Shown: positions 1 through 8,078 of the stretch, piece after piece
Position numbering within the stretch: position 1 is the stretch's first letter
How the letters are laid out: the number at the start of each line of letters is the position of its first letter
Source: Alteromonadaceae bacterium UBA2620
Lineage (GTDB): Bacteria > Pseudomonadota > Gammaproteobacteria > Enterobacterales > Alteromonadaceae
Reading direction: 5' to 3'
Length of the DNA stretch: 14,598 nucleotides
Assembly (NCBI GenBank): GCA_002339125.1
Contig: DDJQ01000159.1
Location: 1-14,598 of the forward strand
Notes under the pieces: model-generated
Seen by the model: only the letters and a program-made list of their open reading frames with translations
Databases searched by the model: none
What the model was told of the DNA's origin: nothing
Made by a program: the position numbers and the translations under genes

Positions 1-1
1 G

Positions 2-76
2 CGAAACTCCCTCCTACTCGATCCCGCTAAAGCGAAAATGGACCTGAAAAACACCCCGGATCAGTACTTTTTTTAG
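2..76 (+). CDS. possible 3' end of an upstream gene (partial)
   Basis: The reading frame beginning at base 2 stays open to a TAG at 74-76 and would give a 24-residue C-terminal tail ending KMDLKNTPDQYFF. The composition looks like ordinary protein and a short T-run overlaps the stop, but there is no stem before it. The other two plus frames close within the first 45 bases. The fragment is too short to assign to a family, and a chance open frame of this size is common. The only support is that it runs off the window edge in one frame. Confidence 0.25.
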   Translation, partial: RNSLLLDPAKAKMDLKNTPDQYFF

Positions 77-156
77 CTGGCCAAATACCTATAGACAAGT
101 CACAAAACCCGATCCTCTATCACCTGAAAATATATTTTTAATTTGGCATTTTTTGT

Positions 157-185
157 TTGTTTATTAACTGTTTAGAGTCTATAAA
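157..185 (+). promoter_or_regulatory. sigma-70-like promoter for the first TonB-dependent receptor
   Basis: A -35 element TTGTTT (157-162) is followed by a 17-base spacer and a -10 element TATAAA (180-185). Transcription would begin near 192, giving an untranslated leader of about 120 bases before the ATG at 311. No Fur-box-like palindrome is evident in 1-310. A short stem, CGGTA near 246 with TACCG near 279, lies in the leader, but I see no convincing riboswitch. Confidence 0.45.
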
Positions 186-310
186 ACGGTTGCTGTCGGG
201 GCTTGCCCAGGCAGTGTTGAAGGTAAAAGTAAACAGATAAAAAGGCCGGTATTTTGTTTGAAAATAACAGATGGCAGTACCGACCAAAAAAAACAATCCG
301 GGAAACCATT

Positions 311-2962
311 ATGAAAACAAGTTTGACGAGAATTTCAGCACAACTTCGTCTGGTGCTGGCAGCTTCTGTAGCCGCCACCAGTGTTGTTGCTACCCCCGCT
401 CTGGCTCAGGATGATGCCGACGCTAAATCGGTTGAGAAAATCGCCGTTGTCGGTACCCGTGCCGCGCCGCGTTCGATTGGTGATTCTGCGGTACCTATCG
501 ATATTATTTCCGAAGAAGAGTTTGTTAATCAGGGTTCTACCGACATGGTATCCATGATGCAAACGGTTGTGCCTTCGTTTAACGTTAACGACCAGCCAAT
601 CAATGATGCTTCCACTCTGGTGCGTCCGGCTAACCTGCGCGGTATGGCGTCGGATCATACTCTGGTGCTGGTTAACGGTAAGCGTCGTCACCGTTCTGCG
701 GTAATTACTTTCTTAGGCGGCGGCCTGTCTGACGGTGCTCAGGGGCCTGATATTTCAACGATCCCGGCAGCTGCCTTAAAGCAGGTTGAGGTACTGCGGG
801 ACGGCGCCGCAGCTCAGTACGGTTCAGATGCTATTGCCGGTGTGGTCAACTTCGTGCTCAAAGACAGTGCCGAAGGCGGCATGTTTGAAGCCCGTTACGG
901 CTCTCATTATGAAGGCGACGGTGACATGATGCAGTTAAGCGGTAACATCGGTTTACCTTTGGGTAACGATGGTTTTGCTAACTTCACCGGTGAATACCGT
1001 ACCGCTAATCCAACGTCGCGTAGTGTTCAGCGTGACGATGCGGCTGCATTAGCCGAAGCTGGCAATATGGCGATTGCCAACCCTGCGCAGATTTGGGGAA
1101 GTCCGGAGATAAAGGATGACCTGAAATTATTTGCTAACCTGGGTATGGACTTGTCGGCTGATTCCAAGGTTTACCTATTTGGTAACTACGCCGAACGTGA
1201 AGTGGAAGGCGGATTCTATTACCGTAATCCGCATACTCGTGGAGGTGTAAACGACGGTGGCTTTGAAGCAGCGGATATTAATGGTGATGGCGTTCTAACA
1301 GTTAACGAAGATGGTGATGTTAATGAAGGCTATCAATTGCTACTGGTCGGTGATCTAACTGGTGATATGTCTGGGAACTGTCCAACCGGCATCCGTGCGG
1401 GTCAATTTATAGATGGCTCTTTAGATTTGACCGGCTATAACGTGTTGACAGACTCGACTTATCTTGATCAGGTGGCCAATAACCCTAACTGCTTTGCCTT
1501 TAACGAAATGTTCCCTGGCGGCTTCACACCACGTTTTGGCGGTACCGTGGAAGACATGTCACTGGTGTTTGGTACCAGCGGCGAACTGGGCAATGAAATT
1601 GGTTATGACGTAAGCCTGAACTTTGGTCAGAACTCGGTTGACTTTGCTATCAGCAATACCATCAACCCTTCTTTGGGGCCGGATACGCCAACCTCATTCA
1701 AACCGGGTACTTACACCCAAACCGAAAAATCACTGGATGTCGATTTAACCAAGCCTATTGATATGGGGCTGTCTGAGCCGGTTTATCTGGCCGGTGGTTT
1801 CCAGTACCGCCATGAGACTTACGAGAGTGAAGCAGGCGACCCGGCATCTTTTGCTATTGGACCGTTGGCGTCACAAGGCTTTGGTATTGGCTCAAATGGT
1901 TTTCCTGGCTTGTCTACCCGTAGTGCCGGTGAAGCTTCGCGCCACAATATTGCCCTGTACCTGGATGCAGAAGCTTATCTGACAGACGACCTGTTGTTAA
2001 CAGCGGCCGTTCGTTATGAAGACTTCTCAGACTTTGGTGACACTACCAAAGGCAAAGTGTCGCTGCGCTATCAGGCCACCGATGCCATTGCATTCCGTGG
2101 TGCTTTCAGCACTGGTTTTAAAGCACCAACTATTGGTCAGAGTAACGTGCGTAACGTAACCACTGCCTTTGGTACCGATGGTCGCCTTATCGACCGCGCA
2201 ACCCTGCCGCCTACCGATCCTATTTCTGTTCAGAAGGGCGGTACACAGTTAACGCCGGAAGAATCTGAGAGCGTGAGCGTTGGTATGGTAGCTGAGTTTG
2301 ACAACGGCCTGTTCCTGACAGTGGATTACTATCACATTGAAGTAACCGATCGGATCAGCACTACTTCAGGGATCCGCTTAACCGAAGAAGACATTGAAGC
2401 TTTGCTTGCTCAGGGTGTAGAGGATGCCTCGAGCTTCTCGGAAGTGAGTTTCTTTACCAATGACTTTGATACCACTACTGAGGGCGTGGACATCGTCGCC
2501 AACTATTCTTTAGACATGTACGGCGGTGAAACCAAGCTTGCGCTGGCCTATAACTGGACATCGACTACCGTTGATGATGCGTCAGATAACATCTCAGCTG
2601 AACGAATTCATATGCTGGAAGATAACCTGCCGGCTATTCGTTATAGCCTGACTGCAAATCATACTAATGGTGACTGGCGTATCTTAGGTCGCATGAACTA
2701 TGCTGGCAGCATCTATGAAGATCATCTGGACTCCGGGCTGCCTATCGATAATGTCAGCGCTGAGTTCACCTTTGATATGGAAGTGGGCTATCACTTTACT
2801 GATGACCTGCAACTGGTGGTCGGTGCCAAGAACCTGTTTGATGAACGTCCCGATCGCAACGTGATGTGGGATAACGAAATTGCCGGTTCTAAATATCCGA
2901 CAACATCACCAATCGGTATCAACGGTGGCTTTTATTATGTAAGAGGTATTTATACTTTTTAA
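311..2962 (+). CDS. TonB-dependent outer-membrane receptor without STN domain
   Basis: An 883-residue outer-membrane active-transport receptor, powered through TonB-ExbBD. The ATG at 311 is chosen because it follows a GGGAA ribosome site and begins a clean signal peptide (residues 1-32, ending TPALA). A start at 254 would put 19 odd residues before it. EKIAVVG (42-48) fits a TonB box. The plug domain (about 55-170) has the motifs NGKRRHRSAV and VEVLRDGAAAQYGSDAIAG. A beta-barrel follows and ends in the usual aromatic residue (final F). Cys357 and Cys394 flank an extracellular-loop-like segment and may form a disulfide. Residues 322-333 form a complete EF-hand-type loop, DINGDGVLTVNE. The protein is a clear paralogue of the receptor at 4709-7603 but lacks its STN signalling domain. 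The substrate is unknown; the sigma/anti-sigma neighbours suggest an iron complex or another scarce nutrient. Confidence 0.93.
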   Translation: MKTSLTRISAQLRLVLAASVAATSVVATPALAQDDADAKSVEKIAVVGTRAAPRSIGDSAVPIDIISEEEFVNQGSTDMVSMMQTVVPSFNVNDQPINDASTLVRPANLRGMASDHTLVLVNGKRRHRSAVITFLGGGLSDGAQGPDISTIPAAALKQVEVLRDGAAAQYGSDAIAGVVNFVLKDSAEGGMFEARYGSHYEGDGDMMQLSGNIGLPLGNDGFANFTGEYRTANPTSRSVQRDDAAALAEAGNMAIANPAQIWGSPEIKDDLKLFANLGMDLSADSKVYLFGNYAEREVEGGFYYRNPHTRGGVNDGGFEAADINGDGVLTVNEDGDVNEGYQLLLVGDLTGDMSGNCPTGIRAGQFIDGSLDLTGYNVLTDSTYLDQVANNPNCFAFNEMFPGGFTPRFGGTVEDMSLVFGTSGELGNEIGYDVSLNFGQNSVDFAISNTINPSLGPDTPTSFKPGTYTQTEKSLDVDLTKPIDMGLSEPVYLAGGFQYRHETYESEAGDPASFAIGPLASQGFGIGSNGFPGLSTRSAGEASRHNIALYLDAEAYLTDDLLLTAAVRYEDFSDFGDTTKGKVSLRYQATDAIAFRGAFSTGFKAPTIGQSNVRNVTTAFGTDGRLIDRATLPPTDPISVQKGGTQLTPEESESVSVGMVAEFDNGLFLTVDYYHIEVTDRISTTSGIRLTEEDIEALLAQGVEDASSFSEVSFFTNDFDTTTEGVDIVANYSLDMYGGETKLALAYNWTSTTVDDASDNISAERIHMLEDNLPAIRYSLTANHTNGDWRILGRMNYAGSIYEDHLDSGLPIDNVSAEFTFDMEVGYHFTDDLQLVVGAKNLFDERPDRNVMWDNEIAGSKYPTTSPIGINGGFYYVRGIYTF
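1274..1309 (+). other. EF-hand-like calcium-binding loop within the first receptor
   Basis: Codons 322-333 encode DINGDGVLTVNE. This matches the 12-residue EF-hand loop with acidic or Asn ligands at positions 1, 3 and 5, Gly at 6, a hydrophobic residue at 8, and Glu at 12. It lies in a segment inserted relative to the paralogous receptor downstream and is followed by further acidic residues (DGDVNE). Calcium binding is inferred from the motif alone. Confidence 0.5.
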
Positions 2963-2981
2963 GGTAGAATAATGCCACTGG

Positions 2982-3013
2982 CCGGCCGGGGTAGCCCGGC
3001 CGGTTGTTTGTTT
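2982..3013 (+). terminator. strong Rho-independent terminator after the first receptor
   Basis: A perfect 9-bp GC stem (CCGGCCGGG at 2982-2990, CCCGGCCGG at 2995-3003) closes a GTAG loop and is followed by the T-rich TTGTTTGTTT. It lies 20 bases past the receptor stop and about 45 bases before the sigma-factor gene. The sigma gene therefore either has its own promoter or depends on read-through. Confidence 0.8.
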
Positions 3014-3048
3014 AGTGTAATAGTAGCCATGTTGCCAGATACAGAACA

Positions 3049-3591
3049 ATGAGCGGACACTCTAAAATTGCCGCAACTTATTTGAAATACCGCCAGCGCC
3101 TGATGCGTGCGGTGGCAAATATTGTGGACGATAACGACGTCGAAGATATAGTGCAGGATGCCTTTGTTAAAAGTTACGAAGCTGAATTAAATCAGGAGAT
3201 TCAGTACGAGCGGACTTACATGTTAAGAACGGTGCGTAATCTCGCCCTTAATCATGTGTCCCGGGCAGCGCATAAGCTGAACGACCAGGTCGATAATATG
3301 GACCTGTTGTCACACAGCAATATGGATGCGTCTCTGGAAAAACAGTTTGAAAGTAAACAGCGGTTTATTCACTTTTGTCAGGCAACGGAAAGTTTGTCGG
3401 CGGAAGTTAAACGCGTTTTTTTACTGAAGAAAGTGTACGATATGAGTCAGCGCGATATCGCCGAACTGCTGCAACTCAGTGAAAGTACAGTGGAAAAACA
3501 CGTGGCTAAAGGGCTTATGCAATGCGCGCAGTTCCTGGCACGACAACAGCAACCTCAGCGTGCTGAAGACAGTCAGTCAAATCTGGGGTAG
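3049..3591 (+). CDS. FecI-like ECF RNA polymerase sigma factor
   Basis: A 180-residue sigma-70 family protein of the extracytoplasmic-function (FecI-type) group. It should direct RNA polymerase to target promoters once the partner FecR and a signalling receptor are engaged. Region 2 is seen around residues 10-75 (DVEDIVQDAFVKSYEAE). Region 4 is a helix-turn-helix near 117-165, with MSQRDIAELLQLSESTVEKH matching the FecI-type pattern that ends in TVEKHxAxGL. The length is typical of the group. The start at 3049 has no strong ribosome site. A 7-codon frame beginning at ATG 3029 ends with its TGA overlapping this ATG, which could couple translation. The FecR-like gene follows after 13 bases. The gene lies between two paralogous TonB-dependent receptors, as expected for a surface-signalling module. 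Confidence 0.92.
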   Translation: MSGHSKIAATYLKYRQRLMRAVANIVDDNDVEDIVQDAFVKSYEAELNQEIQYERTYMLRTVRNLALNHVSRAAHKLNDQVDNMDLLSHSNMDASLEKQFESKQRFIHFCQATESLSAEVKRVFLLKKVYDMSQRDIAELLQLSESTVEKHVAKGLMQCAQFLARQQQPQRAEDSQSNLG

Positions 3592-3604
3592 GTCAATAGT
3601 AGTT

Positions 3605-4639
3605 ATGAGTAATGTAAGTCAATTCAACAGTAAAGAAACCATACAGGCTACCGCATGTGACTGGATAGCCGCTATTGATCGTGGGCTCACAGCGCAGGAA
3701 ACCGAAGCGCTGAAAAAATGGGTCGCCAGCAACCCTTCTCATCAGAAAGTACTGGCAGAGATGGCCGCATTGTGGGATGAGATTAGTGTAATGAACACAG
3801 TACGGGAGCTGGCACCGGTACAAAACACCACGAAACCATCACCATACAGACGTTGGCTTATCAGTGCCGCAGCTGTGTTTATGCTCACCGGACTAATTAG
3901 CTGGCAGTGGCTGAGCAGCCCGGCTGAACCTGCGCGGCAGGTAATGCTAACGGAGCACAGCCAGACACTGGTAGGCGAACAAAAAACCGTTACTCTGGCT
4001 GACGGTTCAAAAGTGTATTTAAACACCGATACCGAAATTCATGTGACCTTTTACCCTGACTCCCGTCAGGTAGCACTACTAAGAGGCGAGGCGCATTTTG
4101 AGGTTGCCAAAGACCCGGCAAAACCCTTTACGGTATCCGCTGGTAACAACGCGGTAACAGCGGTAGGCACCGCGTTTAATATGCAGTTTACCCGGGATAA
4201 GGCATTTGAGCTAACCGTGACTGAAGGCAAAGTCAGGGTCTCTACGCAATTACATGAGCCGGCTTCAGAGCAACAACCGAAACAGGTGATCGCTCGGGAA
4301 GGCGTAATGGTCTTCGCCGGCGAAAAAGTGCTGGTCAGTGATAAAGTCTCGCCCAGAGAGTCGCTGACGCAATCGGAAATCGCCCAGAGCCTTGCCTGGC
4401 AAGATGGCCAGATTGTTTTTACCGGCGAGCAATTGCCTCAGGCGCTGCAGGAAATCAGCCGCTATACACAGGTTAAGTTTGTGATTGATGATGATGCGCT
4501 TAAAACTACCCGGGTAGCAGGTTACTTCCGGGTAGGGGATATCAAAGGCTTGCTGGCTGCGCTGGAAAATAGTTTTGCTATCAGCTCCTATGAAGGGGCG
4601 GATAAGACGATTCATCTGCATACCCCATCGGGGTCGTGA
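3605..4639 (+). CDS. FecR-like transmembrane sigma-factor regulator
   Basis: A 344-residue inner-membrane protein that would link a signalling outer-membrane receptor to the FecI-like sigma factor. The cytoplasmic N-terminal part (1-83) has the family's spaced tryptophans (W20, W39, W57). A single membrane helix spans about 84-103. The periplasmic FecR domain (about 125-215) includes LADGSKVYLN and LRGEAHFEVAKDPAKPFTV. The C-terminal part (about 265-335, LPQALQEISRY and YFRVGDIKGLLAAL) resembles the segment that contacts the receptor STN domain. The ATG at 3605 is chosen over the longer open frame from 3479, whose first 42 codons lie inside the sigma gene. GGGGTAGG at the end of the sigma gene can serve as the ribosome site, so translation is probably coupled. 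Confidence 0.92.
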   Translation: MSNVSQFNSKETIQATACDWIAAIDRGLTAQETEALKKWVASNPSHQKVLAEMAALWDEISVMNTVRELAPVQNTTKPSPYRRWLISAAAVFMLTGLISWQWLSSPAEPARQVMLTEHSQTLVGEQKTVTLADGSKVYLNTDTEIHVTFYPDSRQVALLRGEAHFEVAKDPAKPFTVSAGNNAVTAVGTAFNMQFTRDKAFELTVTEGKVRVSTQLHEPASEQQPKQVIAREGVMVFAGEKVLVSDKVSPRESLTQSEIAQSLAWQDGQIVFTGEQLPQALQEISRYTQVKFVIDDDALKTTRVAGYFRVGDIKGLLAALENSFAISSYEGADKTIHLHTPSGS

Positions 4640-4708
4640 TAAAAAAGTGCATGGCCTGCCGCTTTGTGTAACTATTAGCGGAATTTTACCTAACTTTAAC
4701 AAGTAACA

Positions 4709-7603
4709 TTGCGCAAACGTTGTTCTCATTGTTGGCTTTTTACTTTTCTGCTGGTGGCTGCCGGGCCGGCAGCACCTGTTTTGGGCGCTGTTAAGGAATA
4801 CTCCACAGCGCCGCAATATGACTTTTCAGTAAGGCCACAAACCGCCGATAAATCCCTTATCGAACTGGCCGGTCAGGCCAGAACGACGTTATTGTTTCCC
4901 TTTGAGTTGGCCCAGCAGGTTGTGTTGCCCGGGATCCAGGGGCAATACACCCTCGAAGACGCCTTAAACCTTTTATTAGAAAACTCTCCTCTCACCATTC
5001 ACAGGGATAACAAAGGTTACCTGACTATTGTTCCCAGACAGACTGAACCTCCAGTTAACGAGCTTAGCGAAGAAAGCCCAAAAGTAACCATTGATGAAGG
5101 GCCAGTCTATGAGCGTATTTCGGTGCTGGGTAACCGGGCATCGGCGCGGGGAGCATACGATTCGGCGGTGCCACTGGATATCATTGCTACCGACAATCCT
5201 TTTTTTGCCGGCAGTCAAACCATGCTCGACGCCTTAACTCAGGTGATCCCTTCATTTAATGTCAGTGCGCAAACCACCAATGATGCAGCTATGCTGGTGC
5301 GACCGGCAAATCTTCGCGGGCTGGCATCTGATCACACGCTAACGCTCGTAAACGGCAAACGGCGCCACCGTTCTGCCGTAATCACATTTCTGGGCGGCGG
5401 TTTGTCTGATGGTGCCCAGGGGCCGGATATTTCCGTATTACCGGTAAGTGCCATAGAACAGGCTGAAGTGCTGCGCGATGGCGCAGCCGCACAATATGGT
5501 TCGGATGCCATTGCCGGTGTGATGAACTTCAAATTAAAAAGTACGCCGGGGCAGGGCAGTATTGCACTCACCGGCGGGCAGTATTCGGCCGGTGATGGTG
5601 AGCAGGTCAGCGTGCAGGTAAGTCAGGGGCTGGCCATTGGCCAAAACGGAGCGCTGCAACTGAGCGCAGAGTATCAACAGCAGAAACCTACCGACCGCAG
5701 TGTTCAGCGCGAGGATGCCCAGGCATTGCTGGATGCCGGCAATCAGGCTATCGCAATCCCCGCTCAACAGTGGGGCAGTGCTGCCATGGATCGTGATGTT
5801 AAACTGGCGGCGAATTTAGCTGTGCCTGTTTCCCGTCAGCATGAGATATACGCTTTTGCGCTGGGCACCAGCCGGGATATGGAAGGTGAGTTTTATTTCC
5901 GCAATCCTCAGCGTCGGCAGGGCGTATTCGTCGCTGGTACGAACCAGCCTGATGAACTGCTAATTGCCGACCTGGACGGCTTAGATGAGGGCATTGAATG
6001 CCCTACCATTCTGTTAACTGGTGGTAATGTGCTGGCTAGTGTTGAGTACCAACAAATTGCCGATGAACAAAGTGCGGTGGGTCGTAATTGTTTTGCTTTT
6101 AACGAATGGTTTCCAGGCGGGTTTACGCCGCGCTTTGGTGGCCGGGTGAAAGATGGCACTTTTTACGCCGGTAGCCGCGGTGAGTTTGCAGATGCCTGGC
6201 ATTACGACGTAAGTGTCGGAGCGGGCTATTCTGGTATTCGTTATTACATTAACAACACCGTAAACCCCTCACTTGGGCCTGATTCGCCCACTGTATTTCG
6301 GCCCGGAGGGGCTGCACAAATAGAACGTAATGCCAGTATCGGTCTACTCAAAAGCCTGCCTACCGGCTTCTATGAGCCATTTACCCTGGCGCTGGGAATG
6401 GAATGGCGCAGCGAACGCTACCGACAGATTGCTGGCGAGCAGGCTTCTTATGAGGTAGGACGTTTTGCGCAAAATCGCCAGGGCGTGAGCGCCGGATTTT
6501 CGGTGGGCGCTAACGGCTTTCCGGGCTATCGACCAGAAACATCCGGTGAGTGGCAGCGTGAAACACGGGCTGTTTATGTAGATTTAACCATGCCTTTCAG
6601 TGACACCTGGTTAACTACTGCGGCGTTCAGAGCGGAAGACTTTTCTGATTTCGGTACTCACGTAGACGGTAAGTTAAGCCTTCGCTGGCAGGCTACTCAA
6701 ACCCTTGCGTATCGCTCTTCAGTAAGTACCGGGTTTAAAGCCCCCACGGTCGGGCAGAGTAATATTATTAATATCAGTACTAAATTTGGTCTTAACGGAC
6801 TGGAAGATCAGATCACGTTACCGCCCACTAATAGTGTGGCGGTTAAGCTGGGAGCCCGCGAATTGACCCCGGAAGAATCGGTTAATTTTAGTGTGGGCCT
6901 GATGGCCAGTTTGTCGCCTGCTGCGCAACTTACACTGGATTTCTATCAGATCTATTTAGCGGATCGTATCAGCACAACGTCGGCCATAGAACTGGATGAA
7001 CAAACCATCGGGTTATTACTTGAACAGGGGTTTGAAGAGGCAGAAACCTATCGCAGCGCGAAGTTTTTCACCAACGATTTTGATACCCGCACCCGGGGAC
7101 TGGATTTGGTGTTTAACTGGCAGTTCGACTTGCAGGGCTGGCAGCATCAGTTATTAGCCACGTTAAACTGGACCGATACCCAGGTGATCCGTGTGACCAC
7201 TCAGGATTATGAGCAGCGGGACGGCACCGTAAATCTGACGACCCAGCGGATCCGCATGCTCGAAGACAATCTGCCAGCGTACCGGGCAAACATCAGCCTG
7301 ACGCAATCATTCGGCGCGCACCAGTTAGCCTGGCAAGTTCATTATTTTGGTGCCTTTTATGAAGATCACCTAGACGCTTCTGCCGGCTACGATATCGAAT
7401 CGTCCGGGCGTTTCACCCTGGATGCGCGATGGTCCTATCAACTGGCAGACGGCTGGGCGTTTATGGTGGGGATGAACAATGTGTTTAATACCCAGCCCGA
7501 ACTCAATCCACATCGCTTTGTTGCCGGAGCGAAATATCCGTCAACGAGTCCAGGTGGGTTTGATGGGCGTTATGGATTTATTGCGTTAAAAGCGGGATGG
7601 TAA
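4709..7603 (+). CDS. TonB-dependent receptor with STN signalling domain (FecA-type transducer)
   Basis: A 964-residue outer-membrane receptor that both imports a substrate and signals. Residues 1-27 form a signal peptide. Residues 37-109 match an STN (secretin/TonB short N-terminal) domain (YDFSVRPQTADKSLIELAGQ, then YTLEDALNLLLENSPL). ERISVLG (135-141) is TonB-box-like. The plug (about 145-270) shares long near-identical stretches with the upstream receptor. The barrel ends in Trp, and Cys431/Cys461 correspond to the other receptor's cysteine pair. The start is TTG at 4709: an in-frame TAA lies at 4697 and no ATG precedes the signal peptide. No strong ribosome site is visible. The gene starts 69 bases after fecR, so it is probably co-transcribed with the sigma/FecR pair. 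The EF-hand-like insert of the first receptor is absent. The substrate is unknown. Confidence 0.93.
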   Translation: MRKRCSHCWLFTFLLVAAGPAAPVLGAVKEYSTAPQYDFSVRPQTADKSLIELAGQARTTLLFPFELAQQVVLPGIQGQYTLEDALNLLLENSPLTIHRDNKGYLTIVPRQTEPPVNELSEESPKVTIDEGPVYERISVLGNRASARGAYDSAVPLDIIATDNPFFAGSQTMLDALTQVIPSFNVSAQTTNDAAMLVRPANLRGLASDHTLTLVNGKRRHRSAVITFLGGGLSDGAQGPDISVLPVSAIEQAEVLRDGAAAQYGSDAIAGVMNFKLKSTPGQGSIALTGGQYSAGDGEQVSVQVSQGLAIGQNGALQLSAEYQQQKPTDRSVQREDAQALLDAGNQAIAIPAQQWGSAAMDRDVKLAANLAVPVSRQHEIYAFALGTSRDMEGEFYFRNPQRRQGVFVAGTNQPDELLIADLDGLDEGIECPTILLTGGNVLASVEYQQIADEQSAVGRNCFAFNEWFPGGFTPRFGGRVKDGTFYAGSRGEFADAWHYDVSVGAGYSGIRYYINNTVNPSLGPDSPTVFRPGGAAQIERNASIGLLKSLPTGFYEPFTLALGMEWRSERYRQIAGEQASYEVGRFAQNRQGVSAGFSVGANGFPGYRPETSGEWQRETRAVYVDLTMPFSDTWLTTAAFRAEDFSDFGTHVDGKLSLRWQATQTLAYRSSVSTGFKAPTVGQSNIINISTKFGLNGLEDQITLPPTNSVAVKLGARELTPEESVNFSVGLMASLSPAAQLTLDFYQIYLADRISTTSAIELDEQTIGLLLEQGFEEAETYRSAKFFTNDFDTRTRGLDLVFNWQFDLQGWQHQLLATLNWTDTQVIRVTTQDYEQRDGTVNLTTQRIRMLEDNLPAYRANISLTQSFGAHQLAWQVHYFGAFYEDHLDASAGYDIESSGRFTLDARWSYQLADGWAFMVGMNNVFNTQPELNPHRFVAGAKYPSTSPGGFDGRYGFIALKAGW

Positions 7604-7616
7604 AACAGTGGGATAT

Positions 7617-7642
7617 AAAAAAGGACGTTAACCAACGTCCTT
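7617..7642 (-). terminator. terminator of bfd, overlapping its stop codon
   Basis: A 9-bp stem (AAGGACGTT at 7621-7629, AACGTCCTT at 7634-7642) has a 4-base loop. Read on the minus strand it is followed by a run of six T (7617-7622 region), so it mainly terminates bfd. The bfd stop codon (7628-7630) lies at the stem/loop junction. On the plus strand the T-run is poor, so it may only weakly stop read-through from the receptor gene. Confidence 0.75.
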
Positions 7643-7822
7643 AAATAAACTTTCGTTAATGATGGTCGAGTCGATGACCTGTTGGGCCATTTGTATGCAT
7701 TTGCCGCACTGCGAGCCTAATTGAAGCTGCTCACGCAGATCGCGTATATTGCCAACGCCACTGTCGGTTACCGCTTTGCGTATCGCGGTATCTGTTACAC
7801 CGTAACACATGCAGACATACAT
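7628..7822 (-). CDS. bfd: bacterioferritin-associated ferredoxin
   Basis: A 64-residue [2Fe-2S] protein, the same length as E. coli Bfd. In characterised species Bfd docks on bacterioferritin and passes electrons to the ferric core so that stored iron is released in iron starvation. The four cluster cysteines C4, C6, C39 and C42 are present (MYVCMCYGVT and GSQCGKCIQMA), with a central BFD-like helical fold. GGAG (7833-7836 on the complementary reading) lies 10 bases before the ATG. The promoter at 7855-7883 is overlaid by a Fur-box-like palindrome, which fits induction when iron is low. No bacterioferritin gene lies in this window. The gene diverges from a peroxiredoxin gene; bfd, peroxidase and rnt are also neighbours in Pseudomonas. 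Confidence 0.95.
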   Translation of the reverse strand: MYVCMCYGVTDTAIRKAVTDSGVGNIRDLREQLQLGSQCGKCIQMAQQVIDSTIINESLFKDVG

Positions 7823-7849
7823 AAAAGATAAACTCCAATACCAATATGC

Positions 7850-7870
7850 AAATGATAATAATTGTTATTT
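7850..7870 (-). promoter_or_regulatory. Fur-box-like operator of bfd
   Basis: A 21-base AT-rich imperfect palindrome, AAATGATAAT on one side and TTGTTATTT on the other, resembles the GATAAT-type Fur consensus. It covers the -10 element and part of the spacer of the bfd promoter, the expected position for repression by iron-loaded Fur. The peroxiredoxin start is more than 200 bases away, so control of that gene from this site is less likely. Confidence 0.65.
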
Positions 7871-7883
7871 GAGATTATTGCAA
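7855..7883 (-). promoter_or_regulatory. sigma-70 promoter of bfd
   Basis: Read on the minus strand, -35 TTGCAA (7878-7883) is followed by a 17-base spacer and -10 TATTAT (7855-7860). Transcription would start near 7848, about 25 bases before the bfd ATG. Confidence 0.6.
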
Positions 7884-8025
7884 ATATTTTGTGCAGAATT
7901 ATGACGATTTGGTCACATATCCGGAAAATAGCAGGCTATCTGGTCTGATGAGTTTAAAAAAGTCTGTAACGTCAATTGTATTTTCATTTATTGCACTCAC
8001 TATATCAGGCAGCAGCAGATACTGA

Positions 8026-8041
8026 TGTGATATAGATCACA
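8026..8041 (+). promoter_or_regulatory. CRP-type binding site before the peroxiredoxin gene
   Basis: TGTGATATAGATCACA has both half-sites of the TGTGA-N6-TCACA consensus intact. Its centre lies 45 bases upstream of the peroxiredoxin ATG. An extended -10-like TGaTATAGA (8028-8036) lies inside the palindrome, so the bound protein could block that promoter. If transcription instead starts nearer the gene, the site could activate. The sequence does not decide between these. Confidence 0.6.
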
Positions 8042-8078
8042 ACTACTGCCATTCACATAATGAAAATGGAGAATAGAT

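Noticed and set aside
4680..4708. GGAATT as a possible ECF -35 element driving the STN receptor
   Set aside because: With a normal spacer the transcript would begin at or inside the TTG start codon, and no convincing -10 partner is present.
311..7603. CRISPR arrays, tRNA or rRNA genes in the window
   Set aside because: No regularly spaced direct repeats and no cloverleaf or ribosomal RNA sequence were recognised anywhere in the window, including this block.
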